Of a stretch of 64,000 nucleotides of DNA, positions 1 to 10,488 are shown in pieces (the stretch's first letter is position 1; each line of letters starts with the position of its first letter). Under the pieces are notes generated by a model. It was not told the origin of the DNA and did no database searches. It was given only the letters and a program-made list of their open reading frames with translations. The DNA comes from an uncultured Pelagibacteraceae bacterium. Its GTDB lineage: Bacteria > Pseudomonadota > Alphaproteobacteria > Pelagibacterales > Pelagibacteraceae. Both the position numbers and the translations under genes were made by a program. The DNA is taken from assembly GCA_902537055.1 (NCBI GenBank), contig CACAZW010000001.1, positions 149,060 through 213,059 on the forward strand, written 5' to 3'.

Positions 1-139
1 TTACTTCAAGAGCCTTCAAAATATTTGAAGTTGCCATTGAAAATCCACACTGAGGTGCATCAGGTGTACCTTTCATAAAAAGACATACATCATTATTTTC
101 AATTTCACTTTTTATTAAATCATTAGTTTCTTGTTCCAT
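1..139 (-). CDS. grxD: Monothiol glutaredoxin, CGFS type (GrxD/Grx4 family), 3' part cut by window edge
   Basis: Reading the minus strand from an ATG at 139 gives 46 codons that run off the window. The segment contains the MKGTPDAPQ stretch followed by CGFS at residues 31-34, the signature of monothiol glutaredoxins that bind and transfer [2Fe-2S] clusters in the cytoplasm with glutathione. The start codon follows the bolA stop without any gap, so the two are surely co-transcribed. CGFS glutaredoxins form heterodimers with BolA proteins, which fits this pairing. The family is about 105-115 residues, so roughly 60 residues lie outside the window. Confidence 0.93.
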   Translation of the reverse strand, partial: MEQETNDLIKSEIENNDVCLFMKGTPDAPQCGFSMATSNILKALEV

Positions 140-370
140 TTAAATTTCCTTTGTTTTAATTGCTAAAGCGTGAAGCTCATTTCCCATTTTACCTTTTAAA
201 GAATTATATACCATTTTGTGTTGTTCTATTTTACTTTTACCTGAAAATTTAGATGATGTCACTGTAGCAGAATAGTGATTTCCATCACCCGCTAAATCTT
301 GAATTTCAACTTTTGCGTCAGGTAATCCTTCCTTAATTAAACTCTCAATTTCTTTTAAATCCATTGCCAT
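140..370 (-). CDS. bolA: BolA family protein
   Basis: A 76-residue BolA-like protein. The C-terminal half carries the family pattern, with HKMVY near residue 51, LKGKMGNELHAL, and a closing beta strand. BolA proteins work with CGFS glutaredoxins in iron-sulfur cluster trafficking or iron sensing, and the next gene downstream is such a glutaredoxin. The start overlaps the purL stop by one base (TAATG), so it is the penultimate gene of the purine run. Met3 is an alternative start. Which BolA subfamily it belongs to cannot be told from the sequence alone. Confidence 0.92.
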   Translation of the reverse strand: MAMDLKEIESLIKEGLPDAKVEIQDLAGDGNHYSATVTSSKFSGKSKIEQHKMVYNSLKGKMGNELHALAIKTKEI

Positions 371-2561
371 TAGCTATCCATATACTTCTTTAACCAATAT
401 TTATGTGCATCTGCCAATTCTTCAATAGGCAAATTGATGTCATCTTTATATACGATGGATTGTCCATTAACTGCCCCTAATTCATCGAAATGTACAGAAT
501 TTTTGTTTAAAATATCATTTACTTTCTTCAAACTAGCTTTCGGTATTTCGATAATATAACGAGCCTGATCTTCACCAAAAAAATATTCATATTTATTTGT
601 TAAACCCCTAAGTGTATTAATTGTTATTCCTTTTTTTCCTTTAATACACATTTTTGATACTGCAGTTAAAATTCCACCTAATGATACATCATGGCAACTC
701 ACAATAAGATTTTTTCTAGATAAATCTAATACAGTCTCACCGATGTTTTTTTCATTAAATAAATTAACGGTTGGTGGTGGACCTTTTTTTTCATTTAAAA
801 GCTCTCTTGCAAAAATACTTTGATCTAAATGCCCATCAGTTTTACCAATTACATAAACTAAGTTTCCTTCAGTTTTAAAATCCATAGTAAGCATTTGTTG
901 ATAGTCAGAGATTAGCCCAACACCTCCAATAGTTGGGGTAGGTTTGATACCTTTATCTTTTGTTTCGTTATAAAATGATACATTTCCAGATACGACTGGA
1001 AAATCTAGATATTTACTTGCTTCTGTAATTCCTTCAACACATTCTACAAATTCACCCATATTTTTTTCTTTTTCTGGGTTTCCAAAGTTTAAACAATTTG
1101 TAATAGCAATAGGTTTAGCTCCTACCGAAATAAGATTTCTATAACTCTCACAAACTATTTGTTTTCCTCCAGTTAATGGATGTGAGAAACAATATAATGC
1201 AGACGAGTCTACTGATGCTGCTACCGCTTTATTGGTTCCATGAACTCTTACAACGCCAGCATCACCTCCAGGTTTTTGAATTGTGTCACCCATTACTGTA
1301 TGATCGTATTGATCCCATATCCATTTTTTGTCTGAAATGTTTGAATTACTTAAAATCTTTTTTATACAATCTGATAATTTTAATGATTTGAATTCATCTT
1401 TATCAAATTTTAATTTTTGTGGTAATTTGGTTTTTTTCCAAGGACGATCATAAATTGGTGCATTTTCAGCAAGAAGATCAATTGGTATTTCAGCAACTTT
1501 TTTATTATCAAAAATTAGTTCAATATTTTTTGAATTAGTTGTTTTACCTATAACTGCAAAATCTAGGTTCCATTTATCAAATATTTTCTTCGCATGTTCT
1601 TCTTTTCCTTTTTCAAGAACAATAAGCATTCTCTCTTGACTTTCAGACAACATTATTTCGTATGGTGTCATTTTTTCTTCTCTACATGGAACCTCATTTA
1701 GATTTAATTCAATTCCAAGATTTCCTTTTGATGCCATTTCCACACTTGAAGATGTTAATCCTGCTGCACCCATATCTTGAATTGCAATAATTGAATTATC
1801 AGCCATTAATTCCAAGCACGCTTCAAGTAATAATTTTTCAGTAAACGGGTCTCCGACCTGAACTGTTGGCTTTTTTTCTTCAATTTTGTCATCGAAAGTT
1901 GCTGAGGCCATACTTGCTCCGTGAATTCCGTCTCTTCCAGTTTTCGAACCTACATATATTACAGGTTTATCTAAACCAGTTGCTTTTGAGTAAAAAATTT
2001 TATTTTTATTTACTAAACCAAGGGTCATGGCATTTACTAATATATTACCGTTGTAAGACTCATCAAAGGTAGTTTGGCCAGCAATTGTTGGCACTCCAAT
2101 ACAATTCCCATATCCGCCTATACCCTTGACTACTCCTCTTAATAAATTTCTTGTTTTTTTATGTTGTGGTGAACCAAAATGAATTGAATTTAGATTTGCT
2201 ATTGGTCTTGCTCCCATTGTAAATACATCCCGCATGATCCCACCAACTCCAGTTGCCGCACCTTGATAAGGTTCAATAAACGAAGGGTGATTGTGGCTTT
2301 CAATTTTAAATACAATTGCATCGTCATCTCCAATATCAATAACACCCGCATTTTCTCCAGGTCCTTGAATGACCTGTTTTCCTTTGGTGTGCATTTTTTT
2401 TAAATGTTTTCTAGATGATTTATAAGAGCAATGTTCGTTCCACATTGCAGAAAATATCGCAAGCTCAGTTAAATTCGGTGTTCTCTTAAGAAGTTCGCAT
2501 ATTTTAGAAAACTCTTCTTTTTTTAACCCGTGGTCTATAGCAATTGCTTCTGTAACTTCCA

Positions 2562-2562
<1 letters not shown>
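370..2562 (-). CDS. purL: Phosphoribosylformylglycinamidine synthase, PurL subunit
   Basis: Catalytic subunit of FGAM synthase, step 4 of de novo purine synthesis: FGAR, glutamine and ATP give FGAM. At 730 residues it is the small PurL form that needs separate PurQ (glutaminase) and PurS, and both are encoded immediately upstream. Visible motifs include the N-terminal ESHNHPS block near residue 88, the [12 protein letters not shown] region and a duplicated AIRS-type architecture with a second half starting near residue 420 ([14 protein letters not shown]). The start overlaps the purQ stop by one base. The Q-L order is conserved in many alphaproteobacteria. Confidence 0.97.
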
Positions 2563-3245
<683 letters not shown>

Positions 3246-3248
3246 TTA

Positions 3249-3482
3249 TTAAACTATTTTGTAATCCTCAATAACAAGATTAGCTAATAGTTTTTTACAC
3301 ATATCATCGACTAAAGACTTTGCTTTTTTTTCATCTTTCTCTTTAACTTCAATTTCAAAATATTTACCTTGTCTTACATCTTCTACATTTCCAAAGTTCA
3401 TACCGTTAAGCGTTTGTTGAATTGCCTTTCCTTGAGGATCTAAAACTCCATTTTTAAGAGTTACAATTACTTTAATTTTCAT
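3249..3482 (-). CDS. purS: FGAM synthase subunit PurS
   Basis: A 77-residue PurS, the small dimeric subunit that bridges PurQ and PurL in bacteria with a short PurL. The sequence shows the KNGVLDPQGKAI block near residue 10 and the closing helix with MCKKLLANLVIEDY. The start overlaps the purC stop by one base. Its presence next to purQ and purL agrees with the 730-residue PurL found here, which lacks the fused PurS-like domain of the large enzyme. Confidence 0.96.
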   Translation of the reverse strand: MKIKVIVTLKNGVLDPQGKAIQQTLNGMNFGNVEDVRQGKYFEIEVKEKDEKKAKSLVDDMCKKLLANLVIEDYKIV

Positions 3483-4267
3483 TATTTTTTTTTAATCTTT
3501 ACTGCTTGTGGCTTGGTATATTTTAATGGTCTTATATTTGATTGTTCATGAAGTATATCTAATCTTCTTGCAACTTCTTGATAAGCCTCAATTAAATTAC
3601 CAAGGCCTTTTCTAAATCTATCTTTATCTAATTTTTTATCACTATTTACATCCCATAGTCTGCAGGTATCTGGACTTATTTCATCTGCGAGCATAATCTC
3701 TTTTTTTCCATTTTTTTCATATCTTCCAAATTCTACCTTAAAATCTACAAGTTTAATTCCAACACCCCTAAACATACCTTGAAGAAAATCGTTAATTCTA
3801 TTTAATTCTTTATTAATTAATTTTAATTCATCTTTTTCCATCCACTTAAAAGCTAAGATATGTTCAGTACTTACTAAGGGATCTCCTAAAGCATCATCTT
3901 TTAAGCAATACTCTATTAATGGATTATCTAAGACTGTACCATCTTCAATTCCCAATCTTTTAGTTAATGATCCAGTTGCAATATTTCTTATAATAAATTC
4001 AATAGGTATAATTTCAACATGTTGAACTAGTTGCTCTCTCATATTTAAACGTTTTACTAAATGATTTTTGATACCAACATTGTTTAATTGAGTTAATATA
4101 TGTTCAGAAATTCTGTTGTTTAAGATTCCTTTACCATCCATAACTGCTTTTTTTTGATTATTAAATGCGGTTGCATCATCTTTAAAATGTTGGATAACAT
4201 ATTTTTTATCGTTACTTGCAAAAATTATTTTTGCTTTACCTTCGTATAATTTTTTTCCTTTTTTCAT
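3482..4267 (-). CDS. purC: SAICAR synthetase PurC
   Basis: Phosphoribosylaminoimidazole-succinocarboxamide synthase, 261 residues. It joins CAIR and aspartate with ATP use. The N-terminus KLYEGKAKIIF is the phosphate-binding start of the family, IPIEFIIRNIATGS and VDFKVEFGR follow, and LADEISPDTCRLWD near residue 195 is the signature. A short basic tail (KPQAVKIKKK) extends past the usual end. It sits between purB and purS with one-base overlaps on both sides. Confidence 0.97.
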   Translation of the reverse strand: MKKGKKLYEGKAKIIFASNDKKYVIQHFKDDATAFNNQKKAVMDGKGILNNRISEHILTQLNNVGIKNHLVKRLNMREQLVQHVEIIPIEFIIRNIATGSLTKRLGIEDGTVLDNPLIEYCLKDDALGDPLVSTEHILAFKWMEKDELKLINKELNRINDFLQGMFRGVGIKLVDFKVEFGRYEKNGKKEIMLADEISPDTCRLWDVNSDKKLDKDRFRKGLGNLIEAYQEVARRLDILHEQSNIRPLKYTKPQAVKIKKK

Positions 4268-5559
4268 TATTTGAATACTCTTTTAAATATATAATTTACA
4301 TTTTTTAAGTGTTTGTCATATGTAAAGATTTTATCTAATCTTTTTTCACTTACTTTACCAGTGATAGATTTATCATTTTTTAAAAGTGTTAACAGATTTG
4401 CATTCTTTGCAAAACTAGCTTTTGCGTGAGACTGAACCAATCTATAAGCTTTCTCTCTAGTGATACCTGATTTAGTAAGTTCTAACATTACCTCTTGAGA
4501 AAAAACAAGACCTCTTGTTAAGTTTAAATTTTTTATCATCGTTTTTGGATAAACAATCATTTTCTCTAAAATTCCTGACAGTCTAACTAAAGCAAAATCT
4601 AGAGTTATATTTGCATCTGGACCAATATTTCTTTCAACACTAGAATGAGAAATATCTCTTTCATGCCATAAAGAAATATTTTCTAAAGCTGGCATTACAT
4701 AACTTCTTACCATTCTTGCAAGTCCTGTAAGATTTTCACTTAATATTGGATTTTTTTTATGAGGCATAGCAGAAGAACCTTTTTGATCTTTTGAAAAGTA
4801 TTCTTGTAATTCATAAACCTCTGATCTTTGTAAGTGCCTTATTTCTGTCGCTACCCTTTCTACAGATCCAGCAATAATCCCAAGCACTGAAAAATAATAT
4901 GCATGTCTATCTCTTGGAATAATTTGAGTTGAAATTGGCTCAGCTTTCAATTTTAATTTTTTTGCAACATATGTTTCAATTTTAGGATTTATATTAGCAA
5001 ATGTTCCTACTGCTCCCGAAATTGCACATGTTGATACATTTTCTATCGCATCTTTTAATCTTAATCTGTTTCTTTTAAATTCTTCATAAAATGATGCTAA
5101 TTTTAATCCAAATGTAATCGGTTCTGCATGAATTCCATGACTTCTTCCAATACAAGGAGTCATTTTATATTTTTTTGCCTGTTTTTTTAGAACAGATAAA
5201 ATTTTATCAATGTCTCTTAATAATATGTTTCCTGATTGAACCAATTGAACATTTAAAGTTGTATCTAAAACATCAGATGAGGTCATGCCTTGATGAAGAT
5301 ATCTTGCTTTAAGACCAGCTTGTTCTGTAATCGATGTCAAAAAAGCAATTACATCATGCTTAACTTTTGCCTCTATATCATGAATTCTTTTAATTTTGAT
5401 TTTACCCTTTTTTTTTACTAATGAAGCAATTCCTTTAGGAATAATTTTATATTTTTCCATTGCCTCAGCTGCAGCAATTTCTACATCTAGCCAAATTTTA
5501 TATTTGTTTTCTTCAGACCAAATACTGACAAGTTCTTTTCTAGAATATCTTGATATCAT
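4267..5559 (-). CDS. purB: Adenylosuccinate lyase PurB
   Basis: Fumarase/aspartase superfamily lyase, 430 residues, acting twice in purine synthesis (SAICAR to AICAR, and adenylosuccinate to AMP). The superfamily signature SSAMPHKKNP appears near residue 263, with TSSDVLDT near residue 92 and RSHGIHAEPITFG near residue 139 holding substrate-binding residues. Start and stop overlap the neighbouring map and purC genes by one base each. Confidence 0.97.
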   Translation of the reverse strand: MISRYSRKELVSIWSEENKYKIWLDVEIAAAEAMEKYKIIPKGIASLVKKKGKIKIKRIHDIEAKVKHDVIAFLTSITEQAGLKARYLHQGMTSSDVLDTTLNVQLVQSGNILLRDIDKILSVLKKQAKKYKMTPCIGRSHGIHAEPITFGLKLASFYEEFKRNRLRLKDAIENVSTCAISGAVGTFANINPKIETYVAKKLKLKAEPISTQIIPRDRHAYYFSVLGIIAGSVERVATEIRHLQRSEVYELQEYFSKDQKGSSAMPHKKNPILSENLTGLARMVRSYVMPALENISLWHERDISHSSVERNIGPDANITLDFALVRLSGILEKMIVYPKTMIKNLNLTRGLVFSQEVMLELTKSGITREKAYRLVQSHAKASFAKNANLLTLLKNDKSITGKVSEKRLDKIFTYDKHLKNVNYIFKRVFK

Positions 5560-6329
5560 TAATTATATGGGGGCCTCGTATAACCTTTAACAGATTCTGT
5601 GAAAATTTCATATGAATCTTCAGTGATACCAACAGTATGCTCAAATTGTGCCGATAATGATTTATCTTTAGTTACCGCAGTCCATCCATCATTTAAAACT
5701 TTTGTGTCATATTTTCCATAATTTATCATTGGTTCAATTGTAAAAGTCATGCCAGGCATTAGTTCTTTGCCAGTATTTTTAGATCCATAATGAAGTATAT
5801 TAGGAGGTTCATGAAATACATTACTTATTCCGTGACCACAAAAATCTCTTACAACTGAATAACCTATACTTTCAACATAAGATTGAATTTCAAAACCTAT
5901 ATCACCAAGTTTTTTACCTGGTTGTAAAATTGATATTGCTTTCATTAATGACTCATGCGTTGCTTCGATTAAATTTTTTGCCTTAACTGGTACGTTTCCA
6001 ACTTCATACATTCTGCTTGTATCCCCATAATAATTGTCAACGACTGCTGTCACATCAACATTAACTGCATCACCATCTTCTAAAATTCTCTCAGAAGGTA
6101 TTCCATGACAAACTACATGATTTAGTGATGTACAAAGTGATTTTTCAAAACCTCTGTAAAATAAAGGAGCTGAATAGCCACCATTATCTTTTATAAATTC
6201 ATAACCTAATTTATCAATCTTATTTGTTGATACTCCTGGTTTAATATAATCTGTAAGCATATCCAAAGTTTTTGATGCAAGCTTTCCAGCAACTTTCATC
6301 TTTTCAAATTTTTCTTTATAATCACTCAT
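5559..6329 (-). CDS. map: Methionine aminopeptidase, type I
   Basis: Removes the initiator methionine from nascent proteins. The 256-residue protein has the type I pattern: the CHGIP histidine at 75, metal ligands Asp92 and Asp103 in NVDVTAVVDNYYGD, the CGHGISNVFHEPPN block with the third ligand, and the IEPMINYG glutamate. No N-terminal zinc-finger extension is present. Its start overlaps the sfsA stop by 8 bases, and its stop overlaps the purB start, so it belongs to the same transcript. Confidence 0.96.
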   Translation of the reverse strand: MSDYKEKFEKMKVAGKLASKTLDMLTDYIKPGVSTNKIDKLGYEFIKDNGGYSAPLFYRGFEKSLCTSLNHVVCHGIPSERILEDGDAVNVDVTAVVDNYYGDTSRMYEVGNVPVKAKNLIEATHESLMKAISILQPGKKLGDIGFEIQSYVESIGYSVVRDFCGHGISNVFHEPPNILHYGSKNTGKELMPGMTFTIEPMINYGKYDTKVLNDGWTAVTKDKSLSAQFEHTVGITEDSYEIFTESVKGYTRPPYN

Positions 6330-7008
6330 CTATTATATTAATTTTTTTTTCAATTTTAATCTCTTTAGAACTAAGTTTGCATCTATAAGCGAGAAATTTT
6401 ACTCCTGCTTTTTTTGCTTTTTTGTAGTTTTCAAAATAAATCTGATCAATATCATTTGCAATTCTAAAGTTATTTATATTTTGAATTTGCGTTAAAAATA
6501 AGACATACGGCTTATATCCTTTTTTAATTGATTTAATTAACATATTTAAATGTTTTGTTCCTCTTGATGTTACTGCATCAGGAAATTCTGCAATATCATT
6601 TTCTCTAAATAATGTAACATTCTTTACTTCTATTAAATAATCATCACATAAAAAATCAAATCTTGTATCATCACTAAATTTAAATTCAGGTTTAATATTT
6701 TTTATAGTTTTAAACTCTGAAATTAATTTATTTTCTAATCCATGCTTAACAATTTTATTGGCTTTATGAGTATTCACCCCAACAAATCTTTTTTTTGCTT
6801 TTATTATCTCTAAAGTAAATTTCAGTTTTCTTTTTGGATCATTGTGCTCTGTGACTAAAACTTCATTACCTTGGTCTAATAGACCCTGCATAGATCCAGT
6901 GTTAGGACAATGTGCCGTTATAATTTTGCTATTTACTTTTATATCGGCGAAAAATCTCTTATATCTTTTTAATAATTTTCCTTTAATAAGGCTATTTGTA
7001 AATTTCAT
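6322..7008 (-). CDS. sfsA: SfsA family DNA/RNA nuclease-like protein
   Basis: A 228-residue SfsA homologue (sugar fermentation stimulation protein family). Visible features are the N-terminal KRYKRFFADIK, the HCPNTGSMQGLL block near residue 34, and a PD-(D/E)xK-like core with RFDFLCDD and YLIEVKNVTL near residues 118-131. The molecular role of the family is not well settled and nuclease activity has been inferred from the fold. It is the first gene of the minus-strand purine run, only 22 bases from the divergent gene at 7031. Confidence 0.9.
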   Translation of the reverse strand: MKFTNSLIKGKLLKRYKRFFADIKVNSKIITAHCPNTGSMQGLLDQGNEVLVTEHNDPKRKLKFTLEIIKAKKRFVGVNTHKANKIVKHGLENKLISEFKTIKNIKPEFKFSDDTRFDFLCDDYLIEVKNVTLFRENDIAEFPDAVTSRGTKHLNMLIKSIKKGYKPYVLFLTQIQNINNFRIANDIDQIYFENYKKAKKAGVKFLAYRCKLSSKEIKIEKKINIIDE

Positions 7009-7030
7009 ATAAATTTACTTATATTTACAT

Positions 7031-7780
7031 ATGCAAAATAAAAAAGAGATAAATGCTGGTATTTTAATTATCGGTAATGAAGTTCTATCAGGTAGAACAC
7101 AAGATGTTAATACAAGTACTTTAGCAACCTGGTTAAATTCATTAGGTATACCTGTTGCAGAGGTTAGAGTGATTCCTGATGATGAAAATATTATTATAAA
7201 TACAATTAACGAACTGAGAGAAAAATATTCATATATATTTACCACGGGAGGAATAGGACCAACTCATGATGACATCACTGCTGAATCTGTTTCTAAAGCA
7301 TTTAATATTGAATACGGTTTTCATAAAGAGGCTTTTTCAATACTAGAAAATTATTATAAGCCTGGAGAATTTAATGAAGGTAGACAAAAGATGGCTAAAA
7401 TGCCTGTTAGTGCTAATTTAATTTTAAATCCATCTAGTGGTGCACCTGGCTTTTATGTTGAAAATGTATTTTGTCTTCCAGGAGTTCCATCTATTATGAA
7501 AGCTATGCTTGGAAGTTTAAATAATCTTTTAGTTGGTGGAGAGCCAATATTAAGTGAAACAATTAATTTAAGAACTGTTGAAAGTGAAATAGCTAAATCT
7601 TTAACAGAGGTACAGAATAATAATTCTGAAGTTGAAATTGGAAGTTATCCATTTTTTAAAGCTGGTAAATTAGGAGTATCAATTGTTGTTCGATCAGTTG
7701 ATAAAACAAAAATTGATAAATGTAACTCAGAAATACTTAAATTTGTAAAAGATAAACAAATTGAAATAGTTGAGCGTTAA
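7031..7780 (+). CDS. CinA N-terminal/MoCF-biosynthesis domain protein
   Basis: A 249-residue protein related to the N-terminal domain of CinA (competence/damage-inducible protein A). The molybdopterin-binding fold is seen in GILIIGNEVLSGRTQDVN near residue 10, TTGGIGPTHDD near residue 70 and the FCLPGVPS loop near residue 155. It lacks the C-terminal nicotinamide-nucleotide amidase domain of full CinA, so it is the stand-alone form often annotated as a molybdopterin-binding protein. Its substrate is unknown. Seen here it is the first gene of a plus-strand run. Confidence 0.85.
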   Translation: MQNKKEINAGILIIGNEVLSGRTQDVNTSTLATWLNSLGIPVAEVRVIPDDENIIINTINELREKYSYIFTTGGIGPTHDDITAESVSKAFNIEYGFHKEAFSILENYYKPGEFNEGRQKMAKMPVSANLILNPSSGAPGFYVENVFCLPGVPSIMKAMLGSLNNLLVGGEPILSETINLRTVESEIAKSLTEVQNNNSEVEIGSYPFFKAGKLGVSIVVRSVDKTKIDKCNSEILKFVKDKQIEIVER

Positions 7781-7782
7781 TT

Positions 7783-8187
7783 ATGCTTTATTTTGCTTAC
7801 GGAAGTAATCTAAATCATTTTCAAATGAAAAGAAGATGCAAAGATTCCAAATTCATTAAAAAGATAAATTTAAAAGGATATACACTTAATTTCAGAAGCA
7901 AGTACCGTGCAGCAGATATCGAAAAGAAAAATAATTCAACTGTGCCAGGTGGATTATATGAGATATCAAAAAGTGATGAAAAAAAATTAGATATTTATGA
8001 AGACTATCCAATTTTATATAAAAAAATGTATTTTAAGTATTACAACAATATAGTGATGACTTATGTAATGCCTAAAAAAACAATTTTTAGATATCCAACC
8101 GAAAGATATCTAAATGTGGTTAAACAAGGCTATAAAGATTGTAAATTAGATCAAAAATATCTCAAAAAAGCTTTAGTGAACTTTTAA
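7783..8187 (+). CDS. Gamma-glutamylcyclotransferase-like (GGCT/AIG2) family protein
   Basis: A 134-residue protein with the GGCT fold hallmarks: the N-terminal YFAYGSNL substrate loop (residues 3-10) and the acidic residue in LDIYEDYP near residue 70 that aligns with the catalytic glutamate. The family includes enzymes that release 5-oxoproline from gamma-glutamyl peptides, but many members have no assigned substrate. It begins 2 bases after the previous gene and ends 3 bases before azlC, so it is probably in the same operon. Confidence 0.82.
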   Translation: MLYFAYGSNLNHFQMKRRCKDSKFIKKINLKGYTLNFRSKYRAADIEKKNNSTVPGGLYEISKSDEKKLDIYEDYPILYKKMYFKYYNNIVMTYVMPKKTIFRYPTERYLNVVKQGYKDCKLDQKYLKKALVNF

Positions 8188-8190
8188 TTA

Positions 8191-8877
8191 ATGCTTTCAA
8201 AATCTAAAATATTTTTTAAAGGTATAGTTGCTGTTTTACCTCACATGTTATCAGTAATACCTTTTGGAATTATAACTGGAGCCATTGGTATTGAATTAGG
8301 TTTTGATCCAATTTTAGTTTATGCAACTTCCTTAATTATTTTTGGTGGTGCATCACAGATAATTTTTATGCAACTTTTGTCTGGTGGAGCCTCATCATTA
8401 GTAGCCATAACATCAGTTGGAGTAATAAACTCCAGACATTTATTATATGGAGCAGTTTTATCTGAATATCTTGAAAAACTAAGTTTTATAAAAAAATTAT
8501 TTATATCTTATTTTATTGTAGACCAAGGTTTTGCAGAGTCTAACAAGTACATTAAACAGAATAAAAATTTATCTAATCCACATTATTATGTTCTTGGTAC
8601 AGGGATAACTCTTTGGTTTTGTTGGCAATTATCAACAATTAGCGGAATTATATTGGGATCATTTATTCCTGAAGAATTGGGTTTAAAATTTGCGATCCCT
8701 CTTACCTTTTTAGCAATTATTATAAATGACTTGAGAAAATTTGATCATGTTTTTGTAATGTTAGTATCTGGATTTGGATCATTAATTTTGTTTGATGCTC
8801 CATTCAAATCTTACATAATATTATCTCCTATAGTTGCTTTAATTGCTGCTTTTATAATGTTGAGGCTAAAAAAATGA
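8191..8877 (+). CDS. azlC: AzlC family branched-chain amino acid exporter, large subunit
   Basis: Integral membrane protein of 228 residues. Hydrophobic segments cover most of its length, and the family blocks VIPFGIITGAIG, FGGASQIIFMQLL and NSRHLLYGA (about residues 22-90) are clear. AzlC works with the small AzlD protein as an efflux system for branched-chain amino acids or analogues. The azlD start overlaps its end by 4 bases (ATGA), which suggests coupled translation. Confidence 0.92.
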   Translation: MLSKSKIFFKGIVAVLPHMLSVIPFGIITGAIGIELGFDPILVYATSLIIFGGASQIIFMQLLSGGASSLVAITSVGVINSRHLLYGAVLSEYLEKLSFIKKLFISYFIVDQGFAESNKYIKQNKNLSNPHYYVLGTGITLWFCWQLSTISGIILGSFIPEELGLKFAIPLTFLAIIINDLRKFDHVFVMLVSGFGSLILFDAPFKSYIILSPIVALIAAFIMLRLKK

Positions 8878-9191
8878 CTTGGTTTTCAATTATAGTATCT
8901 GGAATTGTTACTTATTTTTCTAGAATGGCCATGGTTGCTTTAATTGATAGAGAAATGCTTGGAACAAAAGTTAAAGAGGTTCTTAATTACGTTCCAGCAG
9001 CTGTATTTCCTGCAATAATATTTCCTGGAGTTTTTTTTAATGATTTTGGTTCTTTAGTTGAAATTACAGATCCAAAAATATATGGTGCAATTGTTGCCTT
9101 AGTTGTTGGATTTTATTCCAGAAATGTAATTTCTACTATTATTTCTGGACTATTATCTTATTGGTTTATTATTTTTTTCTTATTAAAATAG
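8874..9191 (+). CDS. azlD: AzlD family small membrane subunit
   Basis: A 105-residue membrane protein with about four hydrophobic segments, including the VPAAVFPAIIFPGVFF block near residue 40 that is typical of AzlD. It is the partner of AzlC, whose stop it overlaps by 4 bases. The next gene starts 4 bases downstream. Confidence 0.9.
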   Translation: MTWFSIIVSGIVTYFSRMAMVALIDREMLGTKVKEVLNYVPAAVFPAIIFPGVFFNDFGSLVEITDPKIYGAIVALVVGFYSRNVISTIISGLLSYWFIIFFLLK

Positions 9192-9195
9192 ATAT

Positions 9196-10488
9196 GTGTA
9201 TTTATATTCTAAACTTCAAAATTTAAATAAACCTATCCGTATTGCTTTTATTGGTTGTGGCAAGTTTGTTTCTATGTTCCTTGCACAATACAATCAATTA
9301 AACAAAATCATTTTAGACTCTATAATTGAACTTGATATTGAGAGAGCTAAAAAAAATTGTCTAAACAGCGGATTATCTAATGAAACTATAGACAAAATTA
9401 ATTTTACTGACAGTTTAGATGCAGTTTTTTACAGAGAAATTGATGTATTTATTGAGGCTACAGGCAACCCTATAGCAGGCACATTACACGCAAAAAAAAT
9501 CATAGAAAGTAAAAAGCATGTAATAATGGTTAATGTTGAGGCAGATGTTTTATGTGGAAAGTATTTGTCTGATTTAGCAAAGAAAAATAATGTGATCTGT
9601 TCAATGGCTTATGGTGATCAACCATCATTAATATTAGAACAAATTGAGTGGGCAAAATTAAATGGTTTTGAAGTTATATGTGCAGGTAAAGGAACAAAAT
9701 ATCATCCATCATTTGAATATTCGACACCAGAAACTGTTTGGGGACACTATGGTTTAACTAAAGAAAGAGCTGAAAATGAATCTGGGATGAATCCTAAAAT
9801 GTTTAATAGTTTTTTATGTGGGGATAAATCATCAATTGAAATGTGTGCTGTTAGCAATGCTACAAACTTAAAATGTCCAAATAGTGGATTAACATATCCT
9901 CCAATTGGAGTTTATGACATTGCCAAAAAATTAATTCCAAAGTCTGAAGGTGGTTTATTAGATTATTCAGGTCAAGTAGAAGTGATTTCAAGCATTGATT
10001 TAGATAAAAAAGATATACCTAATGATCTTAGGTGGGGTGTATATATTGTTATTAAAGCTCAAAATGAGTATGTGAAAAACTGTTTTAAAGACTATGGAAT
10101 GGTAACAGATTCTTCTGGAAGTTATTCAGCTATTTGGAGGCCTTATCATTATATTGGATTAGAATTAGCTCAATCAATTTATTCTATTGTGCTTGATAAT
10201 AAAGCAACCGGTCATACAAAAAATTTTAATGCTGAGATAGCTAGTGTTGCAAAAAAAGATTTAAAAGCAGGACAAAAACTTGATGGAGAAGGGGGTTATT
10301 GTGCAAGAGGAAGATTGATTTCTTCTAAAAAATCTAAACAAGAAAGAATTTTACCTATGGGTTATACCGATAATGCGGTTTTAAAAAAGGATATAATGAA
10401 AGATGAATTAATAGGTTTGGATGATGTTGAGCTTAATTTACAAAAAGAAATAATTGAAGCTAGAGAATATCAATACAATTTAATATAG
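9196..10488 (+). CDS. Homoserine-dehydrogenase-like NAD(P)-binding protein with SAF domain
   Basis: A 430-residue protein with an N-terminal Rossmann segment (RIAFIGCGKFVS, residues 15-26), an EATGNPIAG loop near residue 93, and a C-terminal region around LKAGQKLDGEGGY resembling a SAF domain. This matches the predicted homoserine-dehydrogenase-like family (COG4091 type), in which the true reaction is not firmly known. The chosen start is GTG at 9196, because the overlapping ATG at 9194 is out of frame and soon hits a stop. The stop is directly followed by the -35 element of the ancestral tRNA-Leu promoter. Confidence 0.82.
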   Translation: MYLYSKLQNLNKPIRIAFIGCGKFVSMFLAQYNQLNKIILDSIIELDIERAKKNCLNSGLSNETIDKINFTDSLDAVFYREIDVFIEATGNPIAGTLHAKKIIESKKHVIMVNVEADVLCGKYLSDLAKKNNVICSMAYGDQPSLILEQIEWAKLNGFEVICAGKGTKYHPSFEYSTPETVWGHYGLTKERAENESGMNPKMFNSFLCGDKSSIEMCAVSNATNLKCPNSGLTYPPIGVYDIAKKLIPKSEGGLLDYSGQVEVISSIDLDKKDIPNDLRWGVYIVIKAQNEYVKNCFKDYGMVTDSSGSYSAIWRPYHYIGLELAQSIYSIVLDNKATGHTKNFNAEIASVAKKDLKAGQKLDGEGGYCARGRLISSKKSKQERILPMGYTDNAVLKKDIMKDELIGLDDVELNLQKEIIEAREYQYNLI

